From NCBI GenBank assembly GCA_018873245.2, contig JAEMBT020000005.1:3830001-3894000 (forward strand): 64,000 nucleotides of DNA, given 5' to 3'. The DNA is from Archegozetes longisetosus (lineage: Eukaryota; Arthropoda; Arachnida; Sarcoptiformes; Trhypochthoniidae). The position numbers and the translations under genes were made by a program. Of the stretch, positions 10,230 through 22,100 are shown in pieces (position 1 is the stretch's first letter; every line of letters begins with the position of its first letter). The notes below the pieces were generated by a model. The model worked only from the letters and a program-made list of their open reading frames with translations, was not told the origin of the DNA and ran no database searches.

Positions 10230-11000
10230 TTTGCTTCATTGATTTATTTGTACGCAACAAGAAAGTTTATATAAGAATAAATTTAGAATAAACTAATGAC
10301 ATCTAATTGAAGAAATCTACAAATAAAGGAATAATAGTTCTGAACACAATGTTAAGATGGCATGCTATTACTAATACAGTATAGCATATTTATAAAATCT
10401 CTCTTAAATTAAATTAATTAAATCAAAAGAGTATGAAAATCATTTTAAATAAATGAAAATAATACTTAAAACTAATTTTACAGAGAAATTAAGAAGCTAT
10501 GCTTGGAGTAGTTGAGGTTTGCTTTAAGTTGGAATTGTCAAGTAAACGTGGTGTAAGTGAGATCATACAACTTATTTTTAGACGAAACAAAACCCAATGT
10601 CACCGGTTTAGCAGTGACTGACACTCGAACTTAATTCTAATATTTTCATTAATCAAAATGTTTAAATTGTAAATTAATCGAAAAGTAAAAAAGTGAATAA
10701 CTTGTAAACAATAAGATAATAAATAAAGAAGTGAATGAAATTTTAGCAATGAAATATATTAAGTTTTGAATTGGTCTAAATTCAATTATCTTTTAAGTGT
10801 TATCAGATTAGTGCTGACGTGGACTTCACTAGCAATCAATTTGTTTTATTTATCCATTCAGTATTAATTATTTTTTAATCAATTCAAATGATATCTTCAT
10901 TATTAATATACATGGTTTCTCTCTAATATTCAACTCTCAATTGTTTTCTATTTTGCTTTTCTTTTGCTCAACTTTTCCAATCAAACAAATAGAAGAAAAT
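10230..11000. other. Intergenic, upstream of TANGO1
   Basis: AT-rich, no gene seen. It should contain the TANGO1 promoter and leader. Confidence 0.6.
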
Positions 11001-14000
11001 ATGAAACATTTACTAAACAACAATTCAATTATTTCTTCTAAAAGTCATTATTTATTAAGCGATTTATTGTTCAAATGGTTTGTTATTTTATCATTAATTG
11101 TGATAACAGTCGATAGAAATGAAGCCAAAGTTATGGCTCAGAATAAATTTTGCGCAGACCACGAATGCAAAGGTTTTATAAAATAATGAATCAGTTTGTC
11201 TTTTCATTATTTATTGAATTATTTTCTTTTTCTTTTAGTTCCAATCGCTTCGGGAAAGACAACAGTCATGTACCAAAGAAGTGATGAAATGTCACTCTCT
11301 TTTCAATCAGACGCAAAAGTTATAATTTATGGCAAAAGTGATGACGAAAAACATTTAGACGTAGAGGTAATGCATTGTTCATGTTGTCACTTATTCTTAT
11401 TTACTTTAAACTTATCCTCTCATATTTATAGATCAACGGAAAGCGAGGCTTTGCGCCAAAAAATTATATTTTAGAAGAAATTGTTTTTCATAAAAATCCC
11501 AAAATAGTTGTAAAAATTGATTACAATCGAGAAAATGAAACGCAATTCAATATTACGGACAATAAAGCAGAAAATCAGAGCTCGGATTCTGTCAGCGATA
11601 ACCAGCAAAATCAAACCATTGCCGAAGATATTAGTGTTGAAGAAACTAAAATACAGGAAGAAGAAGCACAAAGTTCCTCACAAGCAAAACAGAGCTCTGA
11701 CGAAACAAATCAAAGTTCTGAACAAACAAAAGTCTTTTCATCACTACTCTTTGGAGAAGAGATCAAAGATAGCGAAGTTGTCACTCCGACTAACGATGGA
11801 TTTACTGTGATCGATGGAACCACTTTCATAAATGATGAATATGTGTTCGAAGCATCACCGACTGTACCACCAGAACCAGCCACTGCTACCAAAACGGCCA
11901 CCATCTCATTGAACTTAGATGTCGAAGATATCAAAAGTCCTGATACCAGCGATGGCCAGTCTGTAAACTCAAATGACTCTGAAAATTCAGTAAAAGAAGA
12001 AACTAAAGTAGAAGAAATGAAAGATTCAGTTGTAGACCAACCAATTGAATCACCGACAGAAACTCCTCAAGAGGCTTTGAATGCCGATAAGATGATTGAG
12101 GGGGTCTTCAAATGGATGGGTTTGGGTGGTGGTGACGCTACTGAAGATGTGGTCAATGATAAAACACCAGATGATATTGGGAAAGAAACTCAAAATAACG
12201 AAGCAGATGTAAACGTTCAAAACGAAAGCTTACGTTTAAATGATGAAAAACCTGAAAATCTGACAATTACTCAAGAAATTAGTGGTGAAGAAGCTAAACA
12301 ATCCTCAGAGGAAACAAACAGTTCTGAAGAAGCAAAACAAGCTTCTGAAGAAACAAAAGAGCCTTTACCGCAACCTATCGCCGTCGAAATCGAAAACAAA
12401 GAACCCATAAACGGAAGTATAGATGAAACTGTGAACGACGCACAAAATGAAACAGTTGAAACAGATTTAAAAGATGACATTCATGTCAGTGAAAACCATG
12501 AAGTATTACAAAATATAACAATTGCTGAAGGAATTAGTGATGGAGACACCAATCAATCTTCGGAAGAAAAACAAGTTGTACCATCACAACCTGAAGCAAG
12601 TCTCACTGAAGACAGAGAGTCAGTTACTCCAACTAATGATGATATTGAAAAAGAAACACAAAGTGATACAAAAATTGAGGTTCAAAATGAAGGTTTGAAT
12701 GAGAACCATGAAAGCCAAGAAAATGCTATGGTTGTTGATGAAATAAATACTGAAGAATCAAAACAGATTTTTGAAGGAACAAAATTGTTTTCGTCACAAT
12801 CTGTCGAAGAATCTGAGCACAAAGAAATCGTTACTTCAAATGAAGAGGATGTTAAAAATCAGTCACAAAATAGTGAGACAGAAGTAAAAGTTGAAAATGA
12901 AAGCAATGAAAAGCAAGAAGATTTGACGGTCTCTGAAGAAATCAATGCTGAACAATCAAAAATTTCTGAAGGAGTCAATGTCGAAGAGCCCAAAGTTCCT
13001 GAAGAAATTGAAGTTGAAGAGTCAAGAATTTCTGAAGGAGCTAATGCCGAAGAGTCCAAAATTTCTGAAGGAGTTAATGTTGAAGAGCCCAAAAATCCTG
13101 AGGAAATGAATGCCGAAGAGTCCAAAATTCCTTTAGTGGAAGCAAAAGATTTTTCATCACAACTTTTTGGAGAAGTAGTCGAAGACAATTTGAAAGCCTC
13201 CACTCCAAAAGAAGAATTTAATGTCAACTACGGACAACCTATCGATTCTACAGAAAATCTAGTTAAAGAAGAAACAGTTATAGATGAGAAGGATTCAGTT
13301 GAAGGAATCAACGCAATATATTCATCTCCAGAAGTCGTTGATCAGTCTAAAAACAATGAACAAGAGATACATTCAGAAGAAGTTTTCAAATGGATGGGTT
13401 TAGACGGGTTGAATGCGTTTAATGTGATTAGTGATATAATTCCAGATGATATTGAATTAGTGCTCAAACATTTCCAGATTTCAACCCACTTGGTTGTCTT
13501 CACTTCTATAATAGCATTCAATTGGTGTCTAATGAAAGTACTTCTATCTGTATTGCGTTCATCTAAAAGAGAAACTGAGCTCAGAGGTTCGTTACTCTAA
13601 ATTTCTCTAGTTTTCATTTAGCTTCGATTTTATTTTTGTAATTGTTTTTTTTTTCAATAGAAATTAGTTGCAAAGCTCAGCGACAACTTTATTATTTTGA
13701 AGCTGAGAAGGAGAAACTTCAAAACGAGATCCAAAGAGAAAGAGAAAAGGTATAGGTATTGAAACATTATGGAAAATTTGAAACTTATATTTTCCTTAAA
13801 TATTTTTAGGCCTTATTAGCAGAAGAACGAATGCAAACTGCAGAGCATAAGGTTATTCCTTTAGAGAAAGAGTTCAGGAAAATAAAAGTGAGTAAACATT
13901 TTCAGTATGTGTTGTCTTTTTCTTTCGATTGGCCTCAACTAAACTTAGTAACATTCGCATTTATTTGTTTGTTAACTTTGATTGAAATGTTTAATTGAAT

Positions 14001-16192
14001 TTTATTTTGCTTAAACCCGTAATTTAATAAAACTAACAAATGATTGTGATTGATATGAATGCATGTGCATAACTATCCCTCCAGACCGAACGCGATCAAC
14101 TTCAGCAAAGAGCAATTAGTCTTGAAAGTGAATTGGAGAGCGCCACCGAGGCTGGATTTGAACTCAACAAACTTTTGAATGACTTCTTAACTTCACAGAA
14201 AGAAAACGTTGAATTGAACTCAAGTGTCGATGCGTTGCAGCAACAAATCACAAAACAGGCTGAAATTGTCGCTAAGTATGAAACAACAGCTAAGCAAAAG
14301 GAAAAAGAGGTATTCAGATTCGAAGCTTATCTCGGTTATACTTTCTGATTTTTTGACTTAATTTCTAATTTTTTTCAAGAATGCTGAATATAAAGAGAAA
14401 TTTGAAAAAATGAATAATGAAATTGAAAGACTGAAAACTGTAATCAAAGAAACAGAACACAATTTAGCTATAGTTCAATCAAATAATGAAGAACTGAAAG
14501 TATCTAAAAGTGAATTGAACTCTACATTGATTACATTGCAAGAAGAATTTATTAGTCTTCAAAATAAAGCAGAGAATTATGTTTCTAAAAATGATGAACT
14601 TTTGAGTGATATCCAAAATTTCAAAGAAGAAATCGACTCGCTTAATGAGCAAATTGTAAATAAAAATTTGGAGATCGAAGCAATGAAAGAAATTTTGGTC
14701 AATTTAAAGAAACCTGAAACTGGAGAAGAAGACGATAAGGAAACCTATAGTGAGAAAGCATTAAATGATTTGTATGATATCGTGAAAATACAGTCGGAAT
14801 TGAAAAATGTGCAGATGGAGAAAGACAATTTGAATTCAAAGCTCGAACATTTAACAAACGAGTCTAAACAACTTAATGAAAGATTACTCAAAATCGAAGA
14901 AGAAAACAAATCACTAAAAACTGAAAAAGAAGATGCACTTCAAGAGAAAATGAAGGCAAAAATGGAATTAGAAGTCTTGAGCAAATATTATAAAGAAAAA
15001 GAATTAGAACTCGGAAAAGAAATAGGGGTTCAACAGATTCAACGAAAGCAGAGAAGAAGAAGACGCTAGTTCTTTGGCTAATCAATTAATGTCACTCGAA
15101 GAGGAGAACATATCATATAAAAGTCAATTGCAATCTATGAAGAAAGAGATCGAAGAGACAGAACGTAAATATAAGAGTCAAATAAATCAATTGGAGAAAC
15201 AGGTGCACGAAAATTGGATTGCCGCCAGAAACGCAGAGCGAAAACTAGAAGAATCAAAAGCAGAAGCATCAGTTCTCAGGCAAACGCTGACGATGTCTGT
15301 CAAGTCTCCGGTCGACGGATTTGGTGGCGATATATCGTATTTGGACGACTCTGCTAGCTCCGTATCTTCATTGCACGATCAGTTCGGCGCTGCATTGCCT
15401 CCTCCTCCACCGCCGCCTCCGCCAGCGCTATTGCATGGTTTTAATCCGTTGATGGCAGGAATGCATTTGCCATTCAATGATGAAAGTGATCCGTCGGCGC
15501 TTTGGAATTCAGGCATGGGTTCGATGGGTGTCGGACCGCATCTGCAACACGTGCAAATGCCAAACAACTTCACACCAATTCAAACGGATAATTCGATGTC
15601 TAACAACCCTCACGCGTCCTATTCACTGGCTAATCAATCGTCGCATGCCTTGACATATGTGCCTCCCATTCAACAGCAATGGGACTCATCATCAAATAGA
15701 GACACATTTTCGCCTTCTTCTCATCGGTCGAATAGTTCGCCTCACCCTACATATAATATGTATTCGCAATCAGTAATACCACAAAGTCATTACTCGAATC
15801 CTATGTCTATGTCTATGTCTAGCTCGAACCCCATGTCGATCTCTAACTCGAACCCCATGTCTATCTCCAGTTCGAACTCTATGTCTATCTCTAACTCGAA
15901 TCCAATGATGGCGATGTCAACTCCATTAACTTACACGATGAATTCAATGACTGGTCATTATTCCAGTTCTATGACAACAGTTTTGAGTCCTCTAGTGAAT
16001 TCAAGTCCTTCAGTAAACTCTGCGCCAGAGCCCGTAAGCGTCCTCTCGAATCCGATTCCATCACATTGGATGCGACCGAATGGAAATGTAGCCAATTTTG
16101 ATTATAGTCAAACTGATTACAATGGATCTAATAACACTTCTCGACCTGCATCTAGGAATGATTCAAACTCTCTACATACTTCTATTGTTTAA
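11001..16192 (+). CDS. MIA3: Transport and Golgi organisation protein 1
   Basis: Seven exons: 11001-11172, 11239-11366, 11432-13586, 13661-13749, 13810-13887, 14085-14309, 14380-16192; about 1552 aa. TANGO1 sits at ER exit sites and loads bulky cargo such as collagen into COPII carriers. Order of parts: signal/anchor segment (about 25-40), luminal SH3-like MIA domain (about 53-115, ending GKRGFAPKNYI), a long acidic Glu/Ser/Asn-rich luminal region with imperfect repeats, a hydrophobic membrane segment (about 778-805), two coiled-coil blocks, and a Pro-rich tail with nine prolines near 15398-15425. The frame changes once at a G4 run, 15025-15028: allowing three Gs joins the coiled coil in frame and gives 4659 nt, exactly 1553 codons. 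ATG 11001 is the only ATG before the hydrophobic segment in this frame. AATAAA lies at 16373-16378. Confidence 0.92.
12950..13135 (+). repeat. Acidic coding repeat in TANGO1 luminal domain
   Basis: Runs of an 11-12 residue unit of the type SEGxNxEExKxPEE follow each other about five times, encoded by closely similar DNA (GAAGAGTCCAAAATTTCTG recurs). It looks like recent slippage or duplication in an already disordered acidic region. Confidence 0.75.
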
Positions 16193-16816
16193 TTTGGTCA
16201 TTTCCTTCAACCAATAGCTTAAATAATAATTTTATTTATTATTAAATATTAGGGCGTTTATACAATAATATGGACTCAAAATATTTGTTAGAAATTCTTA
16301 TTGTATAAATAATGACAAAATGTAAAATATCAGAGTTTAATAATTGTAATTAAATTTATTTTAAAGTTTTACAATAAATCACAATTTAATACTCCATTTG
16401 AAATTAGTTTCTATCAAATGAGCTTCTCTTTACTTGTGCATTATCATTTAGTTAACGTTTAACTTGAAAGACAATTGTTTCCATTGTTGCACTGCATTCG
16501 TCCATTTGAAAAACCGTTCATTTATTATCCCTTTTATGTTCAATTGGATTTGATTACAATTCTAAAATAAGTACTGGTATAAAGGTTAAAGTGGTTCGTT
16601 TTATCAAAGTTGTCTATTGTTGAAAATAGTTTGCGCGTTCGAGTCAATGCAAACATCGATTATACAACAGTATTGAGATATCAATTTTAGAGAATAATAC
16701 TAGTTATCTGACGTGTTTTTCGGAACCTGCATTCCTTAAGATTACGACTAAGTCAAATAATTGAATATCAGTAAAATTGATTGGAGTATTAAGTTTGCTC
16801 GTCAATAGTTTTTACA
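16193..16816. other. Intergenic, TANGO1 3' flank
   Basis: Holds the TANGO1 3' UTR with AATAAA at 16373-16378. Nothing else recognised. Confidence 0.6.
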
Positions 16817-17272
16817 ATGACTGATACGAACGATATAAATGTTTGCAACACAGACGATACAATTGTTTCTAATACAAACGACATAACTGTTTCTAGTTTG
16901 AACGATCGCAATATCTCAATAATAGACACATTAATGAACTTATCGGAATTAGATTCTCTAAAAAGTGACCAAAACAAATCATGTTCCACACAACAAGTTA
17001 ACAAGTCAAACTATTCGAGAATAATCACTGGAAAAGACAAAATGTTGAGCGAAAGTGCATCCCAAGTAATCCCCGATTCTATAGCAGAATCAACACTCAT
17101 TTTTAATCAATGGTATCAATTGCTTGAAACTAATCAAATCAATTTGAGCGGTAGTAATAATAGAATTGAAAGAGAAGCGCAAAATTTGAGGCAAAAAAGA
17201 AAGTACAAGAAAAGAGACACAAAGCAGACTTGGGAGCAAACCTTAAAGATTAGGAGCAAATACACAAAATAG
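16817..17272 (+). CDS. Hypothetical protein, 151 aa
   Basis: An ATG-started frame of 456 nt in very AT-rich sequence, long enough to be unlikely by chance. I recognise no family. The N-terminus has an imperfect repeat around NTNDI and NTDDT with Val/Ser between; the middle is polar (Ser, Asn, Gln); the C-terminus is basic (RQKRKYKKRDTK), possibly nucleic-acid binding or a nuclear signal. No signal peptide or membrane segment. No introns are needed. It lies between TANGO1 and the convergent transporter gene. It may be a lineage-specific gene, an exon of a larger gene, or a chance frame. Confidence 0.35.
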   Translation: MTDTNDINVCNTDDTIVSNTNDITVSSLNDRNISIIDTLMNLSELDSLKSDQNKSCSTQQVNKSNYSRIITGKDKMLSESASQVIPDSIAESTLIFNQWYQLLETNQINLSGSNNRIEREAQNLRQKRKYKKRDTKQTWEQTLKIRSKYTK

Positions 17273-18320
17273 CAAATGAAAAATACGAAACAATACAAAC
17301 TATGTAGCAAACTATGAGCAATAGCATTCTCTATTTGTCCATTTATTACTGAAATTAACCTTTCATTACTTCTCTATTAGGGTATTTCAATTTTGATTGC
17401 ATTTCAAGTCTTAATTCAATAAATTGTTGAACACTAGTATGTCATTAAACAATAATTTAATGTTTAAATAGTTGAGAACGAAAATAGAATAGAAATTCAT
17501 TGAATTCAAAATTTCAAGTACATATGAATCAAATGAAAGCTACTTTAATAATAATTGAACTTTCAATAAGTTTGCAGTAGCTTTTTCAATATCCGTATAA
17601 TTTTGAACGAATTTCTTTGTTGCTACGAATGAAGTAAAAGCTTGAGTTTACTATTCTCTAACACGTTCAAATTTGGTCACAGACTTAGTATTTGCTTGAA
17701 TTTTCACGTAAGTTGCTAAAAATAAATAGTAATTAGTAGATTCTGTTGATTAAGTCAGCGGTACAGTCCAACAAAGAATACGTTGTTTGTCTCTTGACGT
17801 ACTTAGGGATCATTTGATTAAACCAAAGAAAACCATTAGACTATTTGGAGAATTTAGAATGTACCAGAAGGCAAAGATTACGACCTAGTTTATAGAACCA
17901 CAAACGGTGAGCAACATATTTGGATCACAACTTATTCTCTTTATTTTCTAGAATTAAAGTTTAAATCAATCTTTCTAATGAAGATAATGGATTCTTTCTT
18001 TTAATCATATTGTTGGTTGTTTTTGTGATAATTACCATTTTGGAGAAGTTCCAAGAACTCAAAAGGTTTAAAGAAGTGGAAAAGGTTCAAATAGTTCTCA
18101 GAGCAATTATAATAATTGAATGCAAGTGAAAAAGTCTGATTCATCCAAAAAGTGAGATTAAACAATAAAATAATTTATGTAATGATTATTGTTTATTTTG
18201 AATTTAATAAATTGTTCGAATTTATTAGCGCAGACCCCATCCTGTTTTGAGAAATAAATACTTCTGACAATTTGAGTTGTTGTTTGTTTAAATGCAAACC
18301 TAATAATCTATGGCAGATAC
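17273..18320. other. Intergenic
   Basis: AT-rich, no gene or repeat that I can support. Confidence 0.55.
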
Positions 18321-18511
18321 TGATAGAGATCGGTAGACAGTTCGTTCTTGTGCCTAAAGGATACGTTTGCTCACTTACATACTTAACTGTTAACATATGT
18401 ACTTTTTCTTATTGAATGTACTCAAATAAATATATGGATAACCCGTTGGATACATACATTCGTATGACTTTATCCTAGTTTCTATCGGCTATTAAAAAGT
18501 TTTTAACTGTA
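18321..18511 (+). repeat. Dispersed repeat, copy A
   Basis: About 190 bp that aligns, with gaps, to 22961-23205. Shared landmarks in the same order: ATAGA...GGTAG, ACATAC...CTTA, TTAACATA, GGATAA.CCGTTGGATA and AAGTTTTTAACTGTA. Neither copy has a coding frame. Probably an old non-autonomous transposon or SINE. Confidence 0.6.
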
Positions 18512-19179
18512 TTGATTGTATGCAAGAAAGACACGGCATTTGTTCAGTTTCGAAGTATAACCTGAAGATTTCTAACATGATTCCACTTTCCTGGCTAATT
18601 GAGCCGTAATACAATGTCTATAATCTAGATTTTCTAAAGAATGGTTCCTAGGTTCAAACTTAATAACGAATAATTTAGTTGCATTTTTACGACCATTCAC
18701 GAGTAACAGAGATTCAGGTAACTAGAGATTGAAATTGAGGTCAATCAAATTAAGTGCGACTAATCAGATGCTCAATCGAATCAAAAATCGCAAAATTATG
18801 TTATGTAAGTGTTAAATGTGATATAAAGGCTTTAAATTGATGATTGTTGCGTCTGATAAATGGTATAACTGAATATGAAAGAATCGCAAAGAATAAGAAT
18901 AAGAAAGTGATGATGGAGCAAAATTGGATGAATTGATAAGACATTAAAAGTAATTTTATTCAAATATATGTAATTGTTCTATAACTATTTTGAATAATAC
19001 TAATTAAAAACATTAAAATCTATCAATTATATATTGATTATGTTACAATTGTTATATTTTATATCTCATCCACAATAACTGACAAACTTTAACATTTCAA
19101 ACATATATCGGAGAATTGTTAGACTTCGGAATCTTATCATTCTTCAACATTATAGTCGTCGCTTCTACTAATCAATTAA
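18512..19179. other. Intergenic, SLC6 gene 3' flank
   Basis: No gene seen. It includes the 3' UTR of the transporter gene on the minus strand. Confidence 0.55.
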
Positions 19180-22100
19180 TCAATCAATTAATGCTTTAAC
19201 ACTAAACATTAGGTCACTTATACCTGAAATATCTTTCAAATCGACGGAATTAATATTGATATTTCTAGTGTTATTAATTTTCTTTATCCACCAGATAAGA
19301 GCGAAGATTGGAATAGCAGAAACAGAAGAAAGCGTAAACATCCAGCCGAGAATAGTTGCCCAAATCGGGAAATCATAATTATTATATGTTATGCTCTCGG
19401 AGTTTATGATAGAGAGAGCGATTACACACTACAATTCAAAATCAATTATTCAATACATTTCAATCTGATTCAAATACTTTTACCATTAAAAAACACGGAG
19501 AGATATATTTCCACGACAGCACCCAATATATATTCGGTCGATATCCTATCATCGATTTGATGTCATCGCAAAATCTCTCAGACCCTATATTAAGCATAAT
19601 CTATTTAATTATTCTAAAGCTTCTCATACTATTACCGTAAAAATATGTCACTGCCATCGCCTCAAACATTGCTGAACAAAGTAAAGATATTCCTGCTGAA
19701 TATGTGTCGAACCAAACCATTGTATATCCACCACCCTTCGGAAATCAAGTACTCGATTCATAATTAACCAAATCATAGTTAGACGAATCATAGTTAGCCG
19801 AACCATAGTTAGCCAACTGATGATTAGCCAAATCGTAATTATCTGACTCATACTTAGCCAAATCATACCTGAGTACAGTTGACAAGTGCTCCGAGAAATG
19901 ATGTGCTGATCACTATTGCAGTGAAATGTTCCCTTTTTAACCACTTCATATTAAATTCATCCATTAGTCCTGTTATGACAGCTTCAAGTCCGCCCATCTT
20001 TCAATACATTCAACAAATTTAATTCAATGTATTCTCAAATACAGAATTCAATAATCTCGAGAATATTTTAGTAATTATATTATTAGAAAAATCTTAAAAT
20101 CTATTGTCAATCTAATGAAATCCAAATCATGAAGCAGTGAATGCCTACCGCAGAATCGATTCCTAGAGTCAGTAACATAACGAAAAATAATAGAGACCAA
20201 AATTTCGCAAATGGCAAAGTGGAAATCGCCTCCGGATATACCTTGAAATCAATAATTATTAGGTTATAGTTCGGTTTGTAGTTGATGTAGAGTTTGGGTA
20301 AAAGAGAGTAGAAGTGGTCACTATATTATTCTTCTTTACCCAGTATTACCCTTACCTAATCTGACCTAACCTTACCTAAATAAACCTAAGTTAGTTGTAT
20401 TGATAGTACATTTAGTTAAGTTAGCTAAGCAAAATGCTAGGCACCTAACCTAACTTAACCCAACCACATGACTTTCCTCTACCCAAACTTGTATTAACCA
20501 TAAACCGAACTTTGTCTAGATATTAATTGTTAAACGTCTTTAAAGGTATTATTCCTCACTTGAAAGACAAGTCCATATCCCTCACTCGCAACGTTCTGAA
20601 TCTCTTTGTTCATACTCTGTGCCATATATCCCAAATAAGTAAATATAACGAATCCAGAATAAAAAGATGTCAAAGAATTAACAGATGCAGTTATCAGACA
20701 ATCTCTATAAAAAGTTATCAGAAATTGATCAATCATTGAAACTACTTGGAAATATTGGTCATTAAAACCTGTAACAATTATTGTTAAATTTATTGAAGGA
20801 CGCGTATGTTAAGTGAACACCAAATCCGACTCCAATTGAATAAAACACTTGAACAGCGGCGTCGACCCAAACTGAAGGCTCCAATAATTTTTCCAAACGT
20901 GGATTTATGTAATATAGTATTCCTGTGCCTGAAATTATTTTGAAAAGCTTTCAATTTCAAAGCGTGCAGACATGCAATCATATTGCGATGCTTTTAAAGA
21001 CTTTTGGTATCTTTGAATTCTCAAACTGGAATAAGTATCAGGTGTTTCTGAGCAAACGTTATTCAATATTTCAAAAGCATACACTAATTCGATAAAAGGG
21101 TTACAGACTCTTCTGAGGAGATATGAGCTCTGTGTTACATTTCAAGAATGACCTACGCCTACGACACTCTCCTAACCTAACCCAGTTTTAGTGTTAGGTT
21201 GCCCAACTATAATTAGTTAGTATATTAAGTTAGTTAATTGAGTAAAATTGAGTCGATGGCACGAGAGAGGTCTTTGACGAGGAACAAGGTTGATATTGTT
21301 GAAAGATATGCACAAATTATAGGCTATTCCGCTCTAACTTAACTCACTAATATAGTAAGTTTGGTTCGGTAGCGGTCGAATATTGTGCGAGCAGCAACAA
21401 TGCCAAAGATTGCAAGAGAACTTAAGTATGACACAGAAACCATTCTGCCTTCGAAAGTTCTGTAACTCATTTGCCCATTGATTTGCTATTAGAATCTGAA
21501 GTTAGATTTTGAGGTGTTGCATACCTGCTCCAGGAAGAAATAGTCCTCTAATAAGAAGTATCGTCAGTATGAAATAAGGAGCTGTTGCAGTGAACCAAAC
21601 GACCTAATAATGAAATGTGTCTCAATTATTACTGACTTAAACTGATAAATATTGAAATTTTTTGGTTTAAGTACTATATGCACACACTTTTTATTGCAGC
21701 ACACGCTTCAATCAGATTAGATTCATGCAGACGGGGTAATGCAAGTATATTTCAACTTACTAATAGTAACTGATAAGAATTCATGTCCAAAGTATGAAAT
21801 GAACAATTTAGAAGGTGATAGCATTCAAAATCATACATTGAACATGAATCCTCAACAGTAACTACTAGTAAAACACTAGGATTATTTGGTCTGTACTTGT
21901 AATAAGTTTAATGAGCTAGATATTAGCGCCAGATGCAATAAGTGCAGATTCAACGCTAATCATTCTAATAATTATAATAATTATTATCGTTTTGGATAAT
22001 TTCTACTGTTCTAATGAGTCAAAGATAAAACGAGCTCTTTAGTACCTTTCCCGATGATTTAACGCCTTTGAATAATGAGAAATATAATACGCAAAATACT

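Noticed and set aside
19648-19944. 98-codon minus-strand frame spanning two transporter exons and the intron between
   Set aside because: It is in a different phase from the real exons and stays open only because the 15-bp repeat is a multiple of three.
20355-20475. Interstitial telomere tract (CCTAA words)
   Set aside because: The words are degenerate and scattered and lie inside a MITE-like element; not a tandem telomere array.
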